A stretch of DNA of 64,000 nt from Cordylochernes scorpioides (GCA_030710605.1 CP092874.1:40922963-40986962); one strand, 5' to 3'; positions 40,131-50,455 are shown, counted from the first letter of the stretch. Notes: generated by a model not told the origin, from the letters alone. A program made the numbers and translations.

Positions 40131-40950
40131 CCAAGACTAACAATAATAACCAACCAGAACTCTTCATATATAAGGAAACACCAATCCTATCAATAGTTCA
40201 AATCTATATTCCTATGAATCAAAAATGAAATGTAAATGAACAGACATGACAACCATAAATCAAAGTTTCAACTCGGCCCAATATCGGCAATAAAAGAAAG
40301 GTTGGTCAAATAAAGGAAACATCTTTGAAATCCAATTGCTTGTTCCATTTTAAACAAAGACAAATGACAGACACAAGAATGTGCCATTGTATCCTTGGAA
40401 TTAGATTCTACAGTCGTATTTGTACGGGAAGGAATTCTTTATTTCATCTTGTGACATCACCATTCGTTATTTAGAACCTTCGTTCTTCTTCAATATCTCC
40501 CTTTATATATATACAACATAAAGTTCAGAAGGACAATATTCATGTAACAAAAGAAAGAGATAGAGAGTGGAAACTCTTCCTTTAAGACCTAATATAAATG
40601 TTAGGTTCTTGTCTGAATTTTCCAAATGGCGTTCATTTTTATCTTCAATATATATTATATATTTGTTGTGTAAACAGTATTTTAGAATTTTTATGAAAGT
40701 GTTTTTTTATTTATAAAATATAATTCATAGAATAATTGTTGAGAGTCCCTGTTTAGATGGCACCTTTTAAAACTATATTAATCAATTGTTGTTGTTTTTA
40801 GACTGGCAAACAATTGTTTGTAAATATGTAAATAAAATTATAAACAATTTCTTTTATTTTTATTTTCAATGTATCAAGTGTCAGGTAGTTCTTTTGGAAA
40901 TTATTTTTATAGCCATAAAGTGAGAGATAATCTCTCATTATATAAAATAT
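40131..40950. other. AT-rich DNA, no gene recognised
   Basis: Nothing recognisable in either strand. Confidence 0.5.
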
Positions 40951-40953
40951 TAT

Positions 40954-41634
40954 TGTAGCAAAGTATTTTATATTTTATTAACAGAGTATCATTTTTGATG
41001 TTTATATTCTGCTACTCTGTAAACTTCCCTCATTTGCCTATCTATTTTTTTATTATTCATAGTTTGTTCTTGTCTAAAATAAATTGCTGTCTCATCCTGA
41101 AGTTTGTCTTCCCTAATTTTCCACGTGGCATTTTGGTGGAGATGCTGGGTAAATTAGGGAAGACAAACTGAAGATCGCCGAGAAGACCTTGAGGCAATGG
41201 GTGCTGTGATTTACATTTTCAGAGATTGGCTCCAGGATTCCACCGCCGTGTCAAAGCCAAGCCTTCCCTCCAAGATGACGATGTCCCTATAGACGATACG
41301 ACGACATAGCCGCCCTTCACGCCGCAAGAAAAAGGACGCAAAGGTACTAGGGACAAATTTCCAAGACTTTAATGGAATCCTTGGCAGAAGCACGTCAGAT
41401 CCATGTCAGTAACTACAATAATTGCAAGCTGTGGGTCACAGCTCTCATAGGGAAGGAGCTATGTAGCAAATTATTTATTATTTTATTAACCGAGTCTCAT
41501 TTTTGATGTTTATATTTTGCTACACTGTAAACTTCCCCCATTTTCTACTCTTTTTTATCATTCATAGTTTGTTCTTGTTTAAAATAAATTGCTGTGATAT
41601 CCTGAAGTTTGTCTTTCCTAATTTTTCACGTGGA
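40954..41634 (+). mobile_element. TRIM-like non-autonomous LTR element
   Basis: Two related LTRs (40954-41130 and 41462 to about 41634; start TGTAGCAAA, end CACGTGG[C/A]A) enclose only about 330 bp. After the first LTR comes TTTTGGTGGAGATGCTGGGT, nearly the same leader as in Gypsy-B (GGTGGAGAAGCTGGGTACC at 52432). A purine stretch (ATAGGGAAGGAGC) precedes the second LTR. The internal part has no convincing ORF. The LTRs differ at many positions, so it is not young. Confidence 0.7.
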
Positions 41635-41824
41635 AATATAAGATGCAAAGATTATTCTAATATCCATTTGTGTTAAATTTAATTTTGTTGATATAAATAT
41701 ACACATCGGTTATTTATAACGTATTTTAAATCTTAGAAGTTAGCGACGACATCATTCAAGAAAATATCCAATCAGAATAAAAATCACAATCAAAAATAAT
41801 ATTTAAAAAATATATATATATAAA

Positions 41825-42245
41825 TTAAAAAAAGGCTTATATTGACCAGGAGCACATGTGCTTTTCAGAAGGCAGAGCGCCATCTGGTGGAACAGAAATC
41901 GACTAAACATTGATTTACCTGTTCCCTGATATTTGGCCAACCCAATTTTTTTTTCTATTATTTTTTCACATGTTAAGCATATTTACGCAAGTATGGCCTT
42001 AAATACCCATTTCTTGGTTTCTCAAGAGGCCTCTTGGGACCAAAAAGCCTACTTCACGCTGAAGAGCGCCAACGGCGCGAAGCGCGTTCGTGGATGGATT
42101 TTTTTTTTAATTTATCAAGAAATTGGGTTGGCCATATATCAGCGAACAGGCTAAATCAATGTTTAGTTGATTTCTGTCCCGCCAGATGGCGCTCTGTCTT
42201 CTAAAAAGCACATGTGCTCCTTTTCAGGATATGCCTTTTTTATTT
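41825..42245. mobile_element. MITE family M, complete copy C
   Basis: The best preserved copy, about 420 bp. The ends are inverted (AAAAAAGGCTTATATTGACC; GGATATGCCTTTTTTATT), with AGCACATGTGCTTTTCAG and GCCATCTGGTGG on the left mirrored on the right. The middle carries GAGCGCCAACGGCGCGAAGC, also seen in copy D. No transposase. Confidence 0.8.
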
Positions 42246-42483
42246 TTAATATCAACACCTGACCTATATATATTTTTTTTCACATACATATATATATATA
42301 ATATTAATTAAAGGACAACAAAAAGGCATTTCTTGACCGCTAACATTTTTCACAAAATTATGTATATTTACTTTGCCAAATACTTCATTTGTTTATGAAA
42401 TTAAGAATTGTTCGAAATTTAGGAAAATCTTTTAATGTTTTCTTTTAAACACATATAGAAATTAATTAAACGAATAAAAATAT

Positions 42484-42632
42484 TACCACGTTGAAAATTA
42501 GGAAAGACAAACTTCAGGATGACACAGCAATTTATTTAAGGCAAGAACAAACTATGAATAATAAAATACAAGATAAGCAAAGAGGGAAGTTTACAAAGTA
42601 TCAAAATATAAATATAAAATTGATACTTTGTA
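42484..42632 (-). repeat. TRIM-family LTR, first part, split by insertions
   Basis: Reverse complement of the LTR at 40954 (CCACGTTG, CTTCAGGATGACA, GACAAACT-type, GGGAAGTTTACA). The remaining end (ATACTTTGTTACATAGCTCC) appears at 45838-45900. The material between (family X, LINE-A, Penelope-like element) therefore lies inside this old LTR element. Confidence 0.55.
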
Positions 42633-42951
42633 AATACCCATTCCAAGAGCCTAGCATCAGTATCACTATAAAATAAGATCGAAAAATGCCATATAACAGC
42701 GGTATGGTAGATTAAATTGGCGAAACCGCTAGGAGGGGTCTCACTGATGAACCAGGCCCTCCCATTAATTTTACCATTGCAGTAAAGGAAGTAGAATTGG
42801 TTTATTTCAAAAAGAATCATACGCGTTTATAATAGTTTCCAATTTTCATAACAGATGGCGCGCTAATGCATCATAATGTAATTTTCTAATAAAATACACT
42901 ATGAAAAGAAGATCTAAAAATGCAATATAACAGCGGTATGGTAGATTAACT
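42633..42951 (+). repeat. Family X, one full unit plus start of a second in tandem
   Basis: The first unit runs from ATACCCATTCC to the tail ATAACAGATGGCGCGCTAAT (about 42870). A second unit begins in direct orientation (AATGCAATATAACAGCGG, 42919) and breaks at LINE-A. The junction contains TCTAATAAAATACAC with an AATAAA signal. Head-to-tail and head-to-head arrangements both occur in this family. Confidence 0.65.
42698..42763 (+). ncRNA. Hammerhead-like core, permuted, plus strand
   Basis: AGCGGT-A-TGGT, TTGGC-GAAA-CCGCT, CTCA-CTGATGA-ACCAG. The invariant GAAA, CTGATGA and GUA are all present. Stem III is perfect, stem II has three pairs plus a G-U, and stem I is weakened (TGGT with CTCA). 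Confidence 0.5.
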
Positions 42952-43335
42952 GCCCTCCTGGACCTTTCTCAGGCATTTGATCATATCTGGCACAATAGAC
43001 TCATTGTAAAACTCTTTTAAAAATGTAGCATAGATGGACACATGCTCTGCTGGATAAAGAATTTGATCAAAAATCGCTCATATAAAGTCAAAATTAACAA
43101 CACAAGCAGTACAAACGTCTACAGGGAGTCTCTCAGGGATCACTTCTCAGTCCACTATTGTTTACACTATACATAGCAGGAATATAAAACGTCATCGATT
43201 AAAAATTGGAATGTCTGCAGACGACATAATAGTTTGGAGCAGTCATTATGAAATCCAAAAAAAAAATTGAAGATCATCTAAACAGATCTATGAACAAACT
43301 AGTAAAAATCTATAAAATAAACCCTTGCATTGATA
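42952..43335 (+). pseudogene. LINE-A reverse transcriptase fragment (jockey-like)
   Basis: Starts inside the RT: TALLDLSQAFDHIWHNRLIVKL (motif A with the catalytic Asp), then DGHMLCWIKNLI, QGSLLSP-like reading, and GMSADDIIVWSS (motif C, xADD). Several frameshifts and stops. The 5' part of the LINE is absent because family X precedes it directly. The coding sequence is interrupted by the Penelope-like element and resumes at 45503. Confidence 0.75.
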
Positions 43336-43336
43336 T

Positions 43337-43575
43337 TGAATAAAATTAATAATTCCTCCATGGAAAAGTTTCTTTTCAAAACATTTTTATTATTCTCTAG
43401 GTCTCGGGCACGGACGCCCTTCTACAGGAGAAAACATGGTATAATGATACGCCAATAGAACACGAGATAAATATAATCGGATACTATTTTACATAATTTT
43501 ATAAATTTCTATAGATATTAAAATATTTTTTATATTAACTATTATGCAAATTGAGACAAAATATTTTTAAAATAC
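43337..43575 (+). repeat. Penelope-like element, left inverted arm
   Basis: Begins TTGAATAAAATTAAT-like sequence and includes CTCGGGCACGGACGCCC then TTCTACAGGAG, the inverse of 45413-45435. Confidence 0.8.
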
Positions 43576-43690
43576 TCGAAGACCCAACCACCTTTAGCAC
43601 ATTTCCAGAGAAGAAAAAACCCGAATATACTCTTCATACAAAAAATAACTCAGAAAAATAATTAGGGAAAATAAAATAACGAAAAAATAA

Positions 43691-44564
43691 TTGAAAGACT
43701 TCCTGTCCAATATGCAAACCGATGCCCATATATATGGCCTCTTCAAAATTCACAAGCCAGATGTCCCTCTAAGACCCATAGTTGTCTTCTACCATTCCCC
43801 AACAGCACCACTTTCTAAATTTATCTCAGAATTTCTTAACCCCGTCATAAAACAACAAAGCTTCCAATACTCCATTTTCAACACCTCCATATTCATAGAA
43901 GAACTCCCTAAGTACCAAGCCCCACCAGACAAGACCATGGTTCATTTGATGTGGAATCCCTGTACCCCAGTCTTCCACACCAACTGATACTGAACAGCAT
44001 TGAAGAATTCTTGAAAGAAAATCTTATTGAACTGATCACTGTCAAGAAAATATCCAAACTTATAGCCCTATTCCTCGAAACAAATATCATAACATACGAT
44101 TACAAAACTAACAAACAGATAAAAGGTTCTCCTATGGGTAGCTCCCCTTCAACCTCAGTGGCAGAAATTGTCATGCGCCGCATTGACAGTTGGATAACTT
44201 CACTATTTCCGTCCGATATATTTTTTGGCGACGATATATTGACGATATATTTTGTATCTGCCCCGATAACCAAACCAATAAAATTCTGGAAAAGCTCAAC
44301 AGTTACCATCCCGACCTGAATATCACCTATTTAAAAAAAGAAACAAACAATAGCCTGCCTCTTTTAGATGTAAAAATCATGCGTATACAGAATCAATTCC
44401 AAACAACTGTTCACTATAAGCCATCTTTCAACCCCGACTATACCCGTTTTTCTTCTTACTGTCCTCTCAGCCATAAAAGCAATACAGTAAAGACCCTACT
44501 AAACGTGTCCATAGCCACTGCTCACTTCAAACCTTCAAAACAGAAGAGACCCAGAATATCTTAA
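43691..44564 (+). pseudogene. Penelope-like reverse transcriptase, frameshifted
   Basis: Three overlapping frames give one RT: HIYGLFKIHKPDVPLRPIV (motif 1/2 region, 43691-), ESLYPSLPHQLILNSI (motif A region, 43951-), KGSPMGSSPSTSVAEIVM (motif B), then WRRYIDDIFCICPDN (motif C, YIDD, near 44234) and NSLPLLDVKIMR. The GSPMGS and YIDD boxes place it with Penelope-like RTs. Frameshifts at about 43945 and 44215 and an in-frame stop make it non-functional as assembled. Confidence 0.85.
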
Positions 44565-44661
44565 GGAATCTAAAAACTTGCCAATACCCTTTATCATTTA
44601 TTTCAAGACGTTTCCATAGCCCTTCTGAAATACAAAATCCTCCAGTTTACAAATCTCGTAT

Positions 44662-44988
44662 ATGCAGCATTCCCTACTCACCAGTATCCATATCAATAGC
44701 TCGTCATCGGAAAATATTCGGCATAAAAACTTATTTTGCAATTCACCCAGTTTAAGTTCACTACTAAGAAACCCTATAACAAAAATCAATAGCCTTAATT
44801 ATCCTTCCAATATTAAGAATGCCATATACTCCATAGAATGCAACGAATGCAAAACCAAATACGTAGGTGAAATCAGTAGAAATTTAAATATAATAATATC
44901 AGATCAACGAAATATAGAAAGCCAGGACAATAGATCATTACTTCGCACTATCAGAACCAAGAACCCATTACTCCAACATCCCCAATAA
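44662..44988 (+). pseudogene. Penelope-like GIY-YIG endonuclease domain
   Basis: Contains AIYSIECNECKTKYVGEISR near 44818-44877: the GIY-YIG nuclease signature in its Penelope form, with the CxxC (CNEC) that marks this group. It follows the RT region in the same orientation. The endonuclease nicks target DNA to prime reverse transcription. A stop at 44988 truncates it before the end of the domain. Confidence 0.8.
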
Positions 44989-45267
44989 ACAACAGAGACT
45001 CATCATAGAATCCATAATATCAAGAATATCAAGAAAACACAATAGTATTAACAGAAGAATAGATATTCCGGAGGTTTATGGTATACTATTCCCTGAGCTC
45101 ACCCCAAATCATCCAAATACAGAAATCGCCTCTTAATAGCAGCGGTGGGGACTAGATAGACATCTCCTAATAATGATAAATACAGCCTAACTATGTAATT
45201 CTTGCTTCCTTAGTTATTTTCTAGTGGCCTATATTTATTTTTTGTTCGTCCTCTTATTAGATATATA

Positions 45268-45502
45268 TATTTTTAAAATAATTTGTCTCAATTTGTATAA
45301 TAGTTAATATAAAAATATATTTATGTAAATTTATAAAATTATGTAAAATAGTATCCGATTATATTTAACTCGTGTTCTATTGGCGTATCATTATACCATA
45401 TTTTCTCCTGTAGAAGGACGTCCGTGCCCGAAAACTAGAGAATGTTAAAAATGTTTTGAAATGACACTTTTCCCTGGAGGAATGATTAATTTTACTCAAC
45501 TA
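45268..45502 (+). repeat. Penelope-like element, right inverted arm
   Basis: Inverse of 43337-43575. It contains TCCTGTAGAAGGACGTCCGT then GCCCGAAAAC (45411-45435), a CTG-x-AGA / stem / GAAA layout like a hammerhead core, except that CTGTAGA replaces CTGANGA. TTCTC and GAGAA flank it and can pair. Confidence 0.75.
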
Positions 45503-45715
45503 GTAAAATTCATTAAAAAACAAACTTGTTGTAAACACCCTTAAAACAGAAACCAGCTCTTTACAACTAATAGAAGATTTCAAAACTACAAATCAAACAT
45601 ATACTTCAATGACAATCTTCTCCCAGTAAAAAGAAACCTCAAATAGGCATAACACTAGATCCAGAAATTAAATGCAACAAACATATATATATTATTATAC
45701 AAAAAGCCGGTTCAA
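45503..45715 (+). pseudogene. LINE-A continuation after the Penelope-like element
   Basis: Reads YFNDNLLPVKRNLK and ITLDPEIKCNKHI in adjoining frames, the LGVTLD-type segment that follows motif C in jockey/R1-like RTs. It ends at a short GCCGGTT direct repeat (45706-45726), after which family X begins. Confidence 0.65.
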
Positions 45716-45727
45716 AAGCCGGTTTTT

Positions 45728-45836
45728 TTACTATTGCAGTAAGGGGGTAGAAATTGTTTTACTTTAAGAAGAATCATACGCTCTATAATAGTTTAGAATT
45801 TTCATAACAGATGGCGCGCTAATGCGTCATAATAAA
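45728..45836 (+). repeat. Family X, 3' part
   Basis: CATTGCAGTAAGG-like start through CATAACAGATGGCGCGCTAA. It may be the other half of the second tandem unit broken at 42951. Confidence 0.65.
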
Positions 45837-45837
45837 T

Positions 45838-45900
45838 ATCATACTTTGTTACATAGCTCCTTCCTTATGGGAACTGTGACGTTAGAGCTTAATGAGAGAG
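45838..45900 (-). repeat. TRIM-family LTR, second part
   Basis: ATCATACTTTGTTACA then TAGCTCCTTCCTTATGGG is the reverse complement of an LTR start with the purine tract before it, as at 41440-41475. Confidence 0.5.
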
Positions 45901-46029
45901 AAAACAATTATTCTGCACCGATTAAAACATTTTCTGAACTCCTAATTCACTTACTGTAAGATATTTATAAAAAAATAATAATATTTAGGTGCTATTCTCG
46001 AATGAATACACTAAAAAATTAACTGAAGG

Positions 46030-47210
46030 TTGTCCGTTACTTATCTCCGATAATTTGGAACATTATAATGAATAATATTTTAACCAACTTTCAGGAATCT
46101 AATAGCGAAATTATTGGTTATGTAGATGATATAATGGTAATATGCTCTGGAATACAGATGTAACAAATCTTTAAGAATATAATTTAAAATTCAATAAGGA
46201 AAATAAATTTGGGGTGTGAAAACAGCAAACTTAAAATTTCTAGACAAAATATTTAATATTTATTCAACTGTAAAAATGATATAATTAATTTGTATGACAA
46301 TCTTATTAAACCAGTTGATAATTTTAAAATTACTGGGATTAATTTCTAAGAATCATTGAAACAAAACTAAATGAAATGTTAGGTGTTGTTGACTAACATT
46401 GAAAATCTTTTATAAAAACAACTAAAGCTATTTGAGATATTTCCTTGAATTAACAAATATTAAGATGCATTAGCGCGCCATCTGTTATAAAAATTCTAAA
46501 CTATTGTAGACGCTTATGATTCTTTTTAAAAATAAACAATTTCTGCTACCCTTACTGCAATGGAAAGATTTATGTGAGGGCATGGCTCATCAGTAGAAAA
46601 TTGGCGGTAGAAATTGTTTATTTTTAAAAATAATCATACGCGTCTATAAAAGTTTCGAATTTTGATTAACAAATATAACATGAGAATTGGTTAACACAGA
46701 GACGATCATTAATAATGTATGAAACTTTATTTATATGCACGATAACTTATGGTTTAACAATCTGGTCGCTATACATAAACACAACAGCTAAAATAATAAA
46801 TTTGATTCATTACAGTATAAAATCCTCAAACACTATAGACATGCCTTTAATGCAACACCTTCGAACTGTACACATGTTCTTGCATGAATACCTAAACTTA
46901 CGAATTTCATTCTGTCAAATATATTTGAAGTTAAAATAGATTATTATAGAAATGTGATCCATAAAAAAATATTATTATCAAACATTATAAATGAAAAATT
47001 ACAAAATTACAATGAACATTTTGATGAAAATTCAGAGTCTTTTTAAAGATTCAAGATTACTAAAATTTGTATGTGTAACACACAAACAAATTTTTATAAA
47101 ATACAATTTTTTACAGGGCATGGCGATTTTCAACACATACCTATATAGAATTGGTATAGGAGATTCTTCACTATGCTTATACGGCCATGAAGATTATAAC
47201 CTATAGCATA
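46030..47210 (+). pseudogene. LINE-B remnant (R1/jockey-like RT and C-terminus)
   Basis: 46060-46160 reads SPIIWNIIMNNILTNF and IIGYVDDIMVICSG (RT motifs B/C, YVDD). 46715-46939 reads MYETLFICTITYGLTIWS, the segment after RT in R1/jockey-like LINEs. 47160-47210 (SSLCLYGHEDYNL) resembles the C-terminal Cys/His motif. Family X is inserted at 46464-46664. Multiple frameshifts and stops. Confidence 0.65.
46464..46664. mobile_element. Family X fold-back insertion in LINE-B
   Basis: Starts GATGCATTAGCGCGCCATC and ends with the inverted arm CGCGTCTATAAAAGTTTCGA. Flanked by ATTAACAAATAT[T]AA at 46449-46463 and 46665-46678, a 14-15 bp target duplication with one base of difference. The hammerhead region is truncated after GGCTCATCAG. 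Confidence 0.75.
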
Positions 47211-47216
47211 TTTTAA

Positions 47217-47432
47217 TTATAAAACTAACGGAGACGAGATTCTTTATTAAAGGCGATATAATCCCGGCAAGATTTCAGACTATAACGTTCTTCAACAGGA
47301 TGTAATACGAATGTATACGAATTGTATTCGTATTGCAGCTTCTTGAAGGACGTTATTGTCCAAAAGCTTGCCAAGATTATATAGCTTTAATGAAGAATCT
47401 CATCGCCCCGTTAGCTTTTATACTTATTCAGA
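47217..47432. repeat. Imperfect palindrome, arms about 100 bp
   Basis: AAAACTAACGGAGACGAGATT at the left is mirrored by AATCTCATC GCCCCGTTAGC at the right; the centre is ATACGAAT / ATTCGTAT. It contains CTTGAAGGACG-TTATTGTCC-AAAAGC, a variant of the Penelope-type terminal hairpin. Confidence 0.7.
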
Positions 47433-47439
47433 TGATCCT

Positions 47440-48345
47440 TTGACACCGTAGAGAGCTGGGTCAATCACTGTCATAGTTTCAAGCTTGAAACATTTTAATT
47501 AATTCTGTTTTAGACCAAAATATATATTCAAATTTTACTTTAAAAAGCGCGCTAAATGGCACAGCCGTTTCTGTGCCGTAATTAGCAGCAGACATTCCCG
47601 GATGCATAATAAATGAGAAATCGGGCGGTTAGCTTTTATTCCTTCTAAAGAATAATACCCTCTGAATTCTCCTCTTGTAATAAGTAATGTATTTTGGAAA
47701 GATATATGCGCTTAATAAAATTTTTATCTTTATTATTAGGTCTAAGGTTAAAAATGTGAAACTCAATTCAGACACTCTCAATATTTTGACAATCTTTCCT
47801 AGAGTTTATTTTACAATCTATATTTGTGAATTCTATAAAGTTTCCAAAAGAAAATACTCTCCCTGTCTTTGACTAGCTTTGAAATTTTAATAACGATTTT
47901 CTATTTCTGTGTGAAGAAATGAGATGTCAAGATTTCAATTTAAATTGTCTCCCTTCATATTAAATATTTACCTATCATATATATAAGGTTAGAAATATTC
48001 TGGAAGAAATGTTATTAAAGAATAATATATTTTGGAAAAGAATATTTTGCTCTCTTTTCAAAAGTATGATTGAAACGTTGAATGGTTCCCTTCTTAGACC
48101 TTCAATTTAGATTAAAAATTGTTTTTATTATCACACTTACCTGACAAATACGTTTATGTCGATCATTTTAAATTATAGCGAACTTTTTCAAATTATTTCA
48201 CTATATAAATATGACGTTTAAATGCGATTTTCCTTGGCAAAATATGATGTAGTAAGTAACAGTTTCTTTGCGATCTAGCTACATCCTGATATTTCAAAAA
48301 AAAAAAAAAAGCATAAGACGCTGGTACTCTTTTTATTTACTTGAA
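47440..48345. other. AT-rich DNA, no gene recognised
   Basis: A small ORF at 47687-47872 looks like chance. Otherwise nothing. Confidence 0.5.
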
Positions 48346-48350
48346 TAAAG

Positions 48351-48520
48351 AGTCGGTGGCCGGCGGTATAAACCGTTGGTTTCCGACAGCCGTGAACCAG
48401 GATCGAATCCCTCATTGGATACTTTTTTTTTTTGAAGAGCCTGTTCATATTATATATTGTAATTAACATAAGCTGGGTTACTCTTTTTTAGCGGCACCCA
48501 CTAAAGTTATTTTGGAACCC
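48351..48520 (+). mobile_element. tRNA-derived SINE, copy 2
   Basis: Head with TGGCCGGCGGTATAAAC (A-box position) and GGATCGAATCCC (B-box), poly-T stretch, then tail TTAGCGGCACCCACTAAAG and TTTTGGAACCC. Co-linear with 31234-31408. Confidence 0.7.
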
Positions 48521-48537
48521 AAATTTACTTCAATAAA

Positions 48538-48632
48538 GAAGCTTTCAGGCCATCCCTTCTTTAGTAAACTCAAACCTGGCGTTTAAATTACCTGAAGAAG
48601 GATTTTACGGAGGCTTCCTTTAACTAACTAAA
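48538..48632. repeat. Imperfect palindrome of Penelope-type motifs
   Basis: GAAGCTTTCAGGCCATCCC then TTCTTTAG faces TACCTGAAGAAGG ... GGAGGCTTCC. Arms of about 35 bp around a short centre. Confidence 0.55.
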
Positions 48633-48639
48633 TAAAAAT

Positions 48640-48895
48640 AGTTATGGCGTCTTAAGATTTTTTGTAATTCGTCGAAATACGCAAACCTGTGATAATGTAT
48701 TACTGATATTTCCAAGAAATACAAACAGTAACGTGTTTTGTTTTAGCATGGCATTTATGCTTGTGATGAAATAATAGGGACTGAGTCAGAAAAATGTATC
48801 CAACTAAATATGGTCTCGAAAATGCCACAATGGAGACAATTAGAGTCAACCTTTTCAATTAACAAACATGATAATATATATAAAATAAAAGTATT
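48640..48895. other. AT-rich spacer
   Basis: No recognisable feature. Confidence 0.5.
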
Positions 48896-48899
48896 TAAG

Positions 48900-49080
48900 C
48901 ACGAATGTTTCTTTTATATACAATACAAACTTCTATTCTCCTTACTGCGATGAAAAATATATTAGGAGGGCTTTGCTCATCAGTGATGAACCCTCCCAGC
49001 GGTTTCACCAATTTAATCCACCAGACTGCTTTTTAGAGCTCTAATACTGTATTGGACGAATCTGATTATATACGCAGCAC
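48900..49080 (-). repeat. Family X repeat with hammerhead-like core (GUC site)
   Basis: Core 48964-49030, minus strand: AGCAGT-C-TGGT, TTGGT-GAAA-CCGCT, ATCA-CTGATGA-GCAAA. All invariant residues are kept and the cleavage triplet is GUC. Stem I pairs fully (with one G-U), stem III has one mismatch, stem II one mismatch. Confidence 0.6.
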
Positions 49081-49084
49081 TGAA

Positions 49085-49455
49085 TAGTTTATATATTTTC
49101 TTTGATGTAAATAATTATAAATTTGAACCATCTCTTCTGATAAAAAAAAATGTATTAAAGTATTAAATTAATTTCATTTTAAAATACAAAAACCTTAGAT
49201 TCAAATGCTAATTTTGGAAAAGGACGAACCTGCCATTGTGGAAGGTATATCGAATATAATTATTTACATTGCAAATACGGCTGCTTCGCTAGATGGTACT
49301 TTATATTTACCCTCTAGTGTAAATACAAGAGTTTGCTAAAGAATTATTTTTAATTATAATCTTTGTCAATATAATTTATCTTTATTGACGTTGTTGGACT
49401 CATTAAGGTATATACCTTGGCCTTATGAATCAAGAAATAATAGTTAGCATTAGAA
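49085..49455. other. AT-rich DNA, no gene recognised
   Basis: Nothing recognised. Confidence 0.5.
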
Positions 49456-49461
49456 TTATCA

Positions 49462-49596
49462 AATAAAAATACAATTCGAAACTATTATAGACGCGTACGA
49501 TTTTTAAAAATTGATCAATCAAACAATTTAAAAGAATCATACGCGTCTATAATAGTTTCGAATTTTCATAACAGGTGGCGCGCTAATGTATCATAA
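49462..49596. mobile_element. Short family X fold-back copy
   Basis: AATTCGAAACTATTATAGACG at the left is mirrored by CGTCTATAATAGTTTCGAATT, followed by the asymmetric tail CATAACAGGTGGCGCGCTAA. The hammerhead region is absent. ATAAAAAT flanks both sides as a possible 8-bp duplication. Confidence 0.7.
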
Positions 49597-49599
49597 TAT

Positions 49600-50285
49600 A
49601 AAAATAATATTGATTATGAAAACTAAATATTACAAATTTAGGTAATAAAAGGCATATATTGGATTAAATAAAAATATATGCCTTTATATCACCTAAATAT
49701 TTGAATATGGGTTTATCTAATTTTTCAAAATATTACAACATAATTATTATTTCCTAAAATTAACAATCGATTCTAAGTTTTTCACTAATTTCTTTAGACC
49801 GTATTTACATCTTAGAAACTCTACTTATAAGTATTCAAGAATCTAAATTGATAGTTTTAATATTATTATTATTTCGAATATTCAAGGAAATGTACTCATG
49901 AACAAAACTTGAAGAAGTTGAAACTTTGACCATGTATCTAGGGATTTAGACAATACTCTGAAAGATATTACAGTGACCTTCATTTAAGACACACGAAATA
50001 ACCAAATGTGAACAAAATTGCCTTTGTCTCTTTAAAAAAAATAGACGATCAGCTACACCAAAGACTTTCCACTTTCCTAAGTTTGGTCAATGAGTATATT
50101 ATGATGACATTGTTTGAGCATTTATTTTACTGAAGGAACTTCAATACCAGATATGTTAACTACATATATCCATCTATATAATTAATTCAATAGTAATTTT
50201 ATAGAAGTAAAACCACAAGACGGCGAAAATAATTTCATTCATTTATAATGGTTGCACACAAGCTTTTTGAAATTCGCCCTTCTAC
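49600..50285. other. AT-rich DNA, no gene recognised
   Basis: A pair of inverted segments (AAATATTA...AGGCATATATTGG and its mirror) lies at about 49620-49700; otherwise nothing. Confidence 0.4.
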
Positions 50286-50289
50286 GCGT

Positions 50290-50455
50290 ATAATATATTA
50301 GGAAATACAAACTTCAGGATGACACAGCAATTTATTGTATTTAAGGCACAAACATAAATTAAAATTGATAAGATACAAGAGAAGCAAAGGAAGAAGTTTC
50401 CACACTGAGTAATTAAATATAAAATCATCAAAATTAATAAATACTTTGTTACTAT
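50290..50455 (-). repeat. TRIM-family LTR fragment, minus strand
   Basis: CTTCAGGATGACACAGCAATT and neighbouring words match the reverse complement of the LTR at 40954-41130. Confidence 0.55.

Larger units (their letters stand above)
43337..45502 (+). mobile_element. Penelope-like element with inverted terminal repeats
   Basis: A body of about 1.7 kb encoding RT and GIY-YIG is enclosed by inverted arms of about 235 bp (43337-43575 and 45268-45502) that align well over their length. The arms carry TCCTGTAGAAGG ... GCCCGA[GA/AA]AC hairpin motifs. An AACTAGTAAAA word lies on both sides (43297 and 45509), probably part of an eroded target duplication of about 37 bp. Inverted arrangement of terminal repeats is known in Penelope-like elements. 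Confidence 0.85.
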
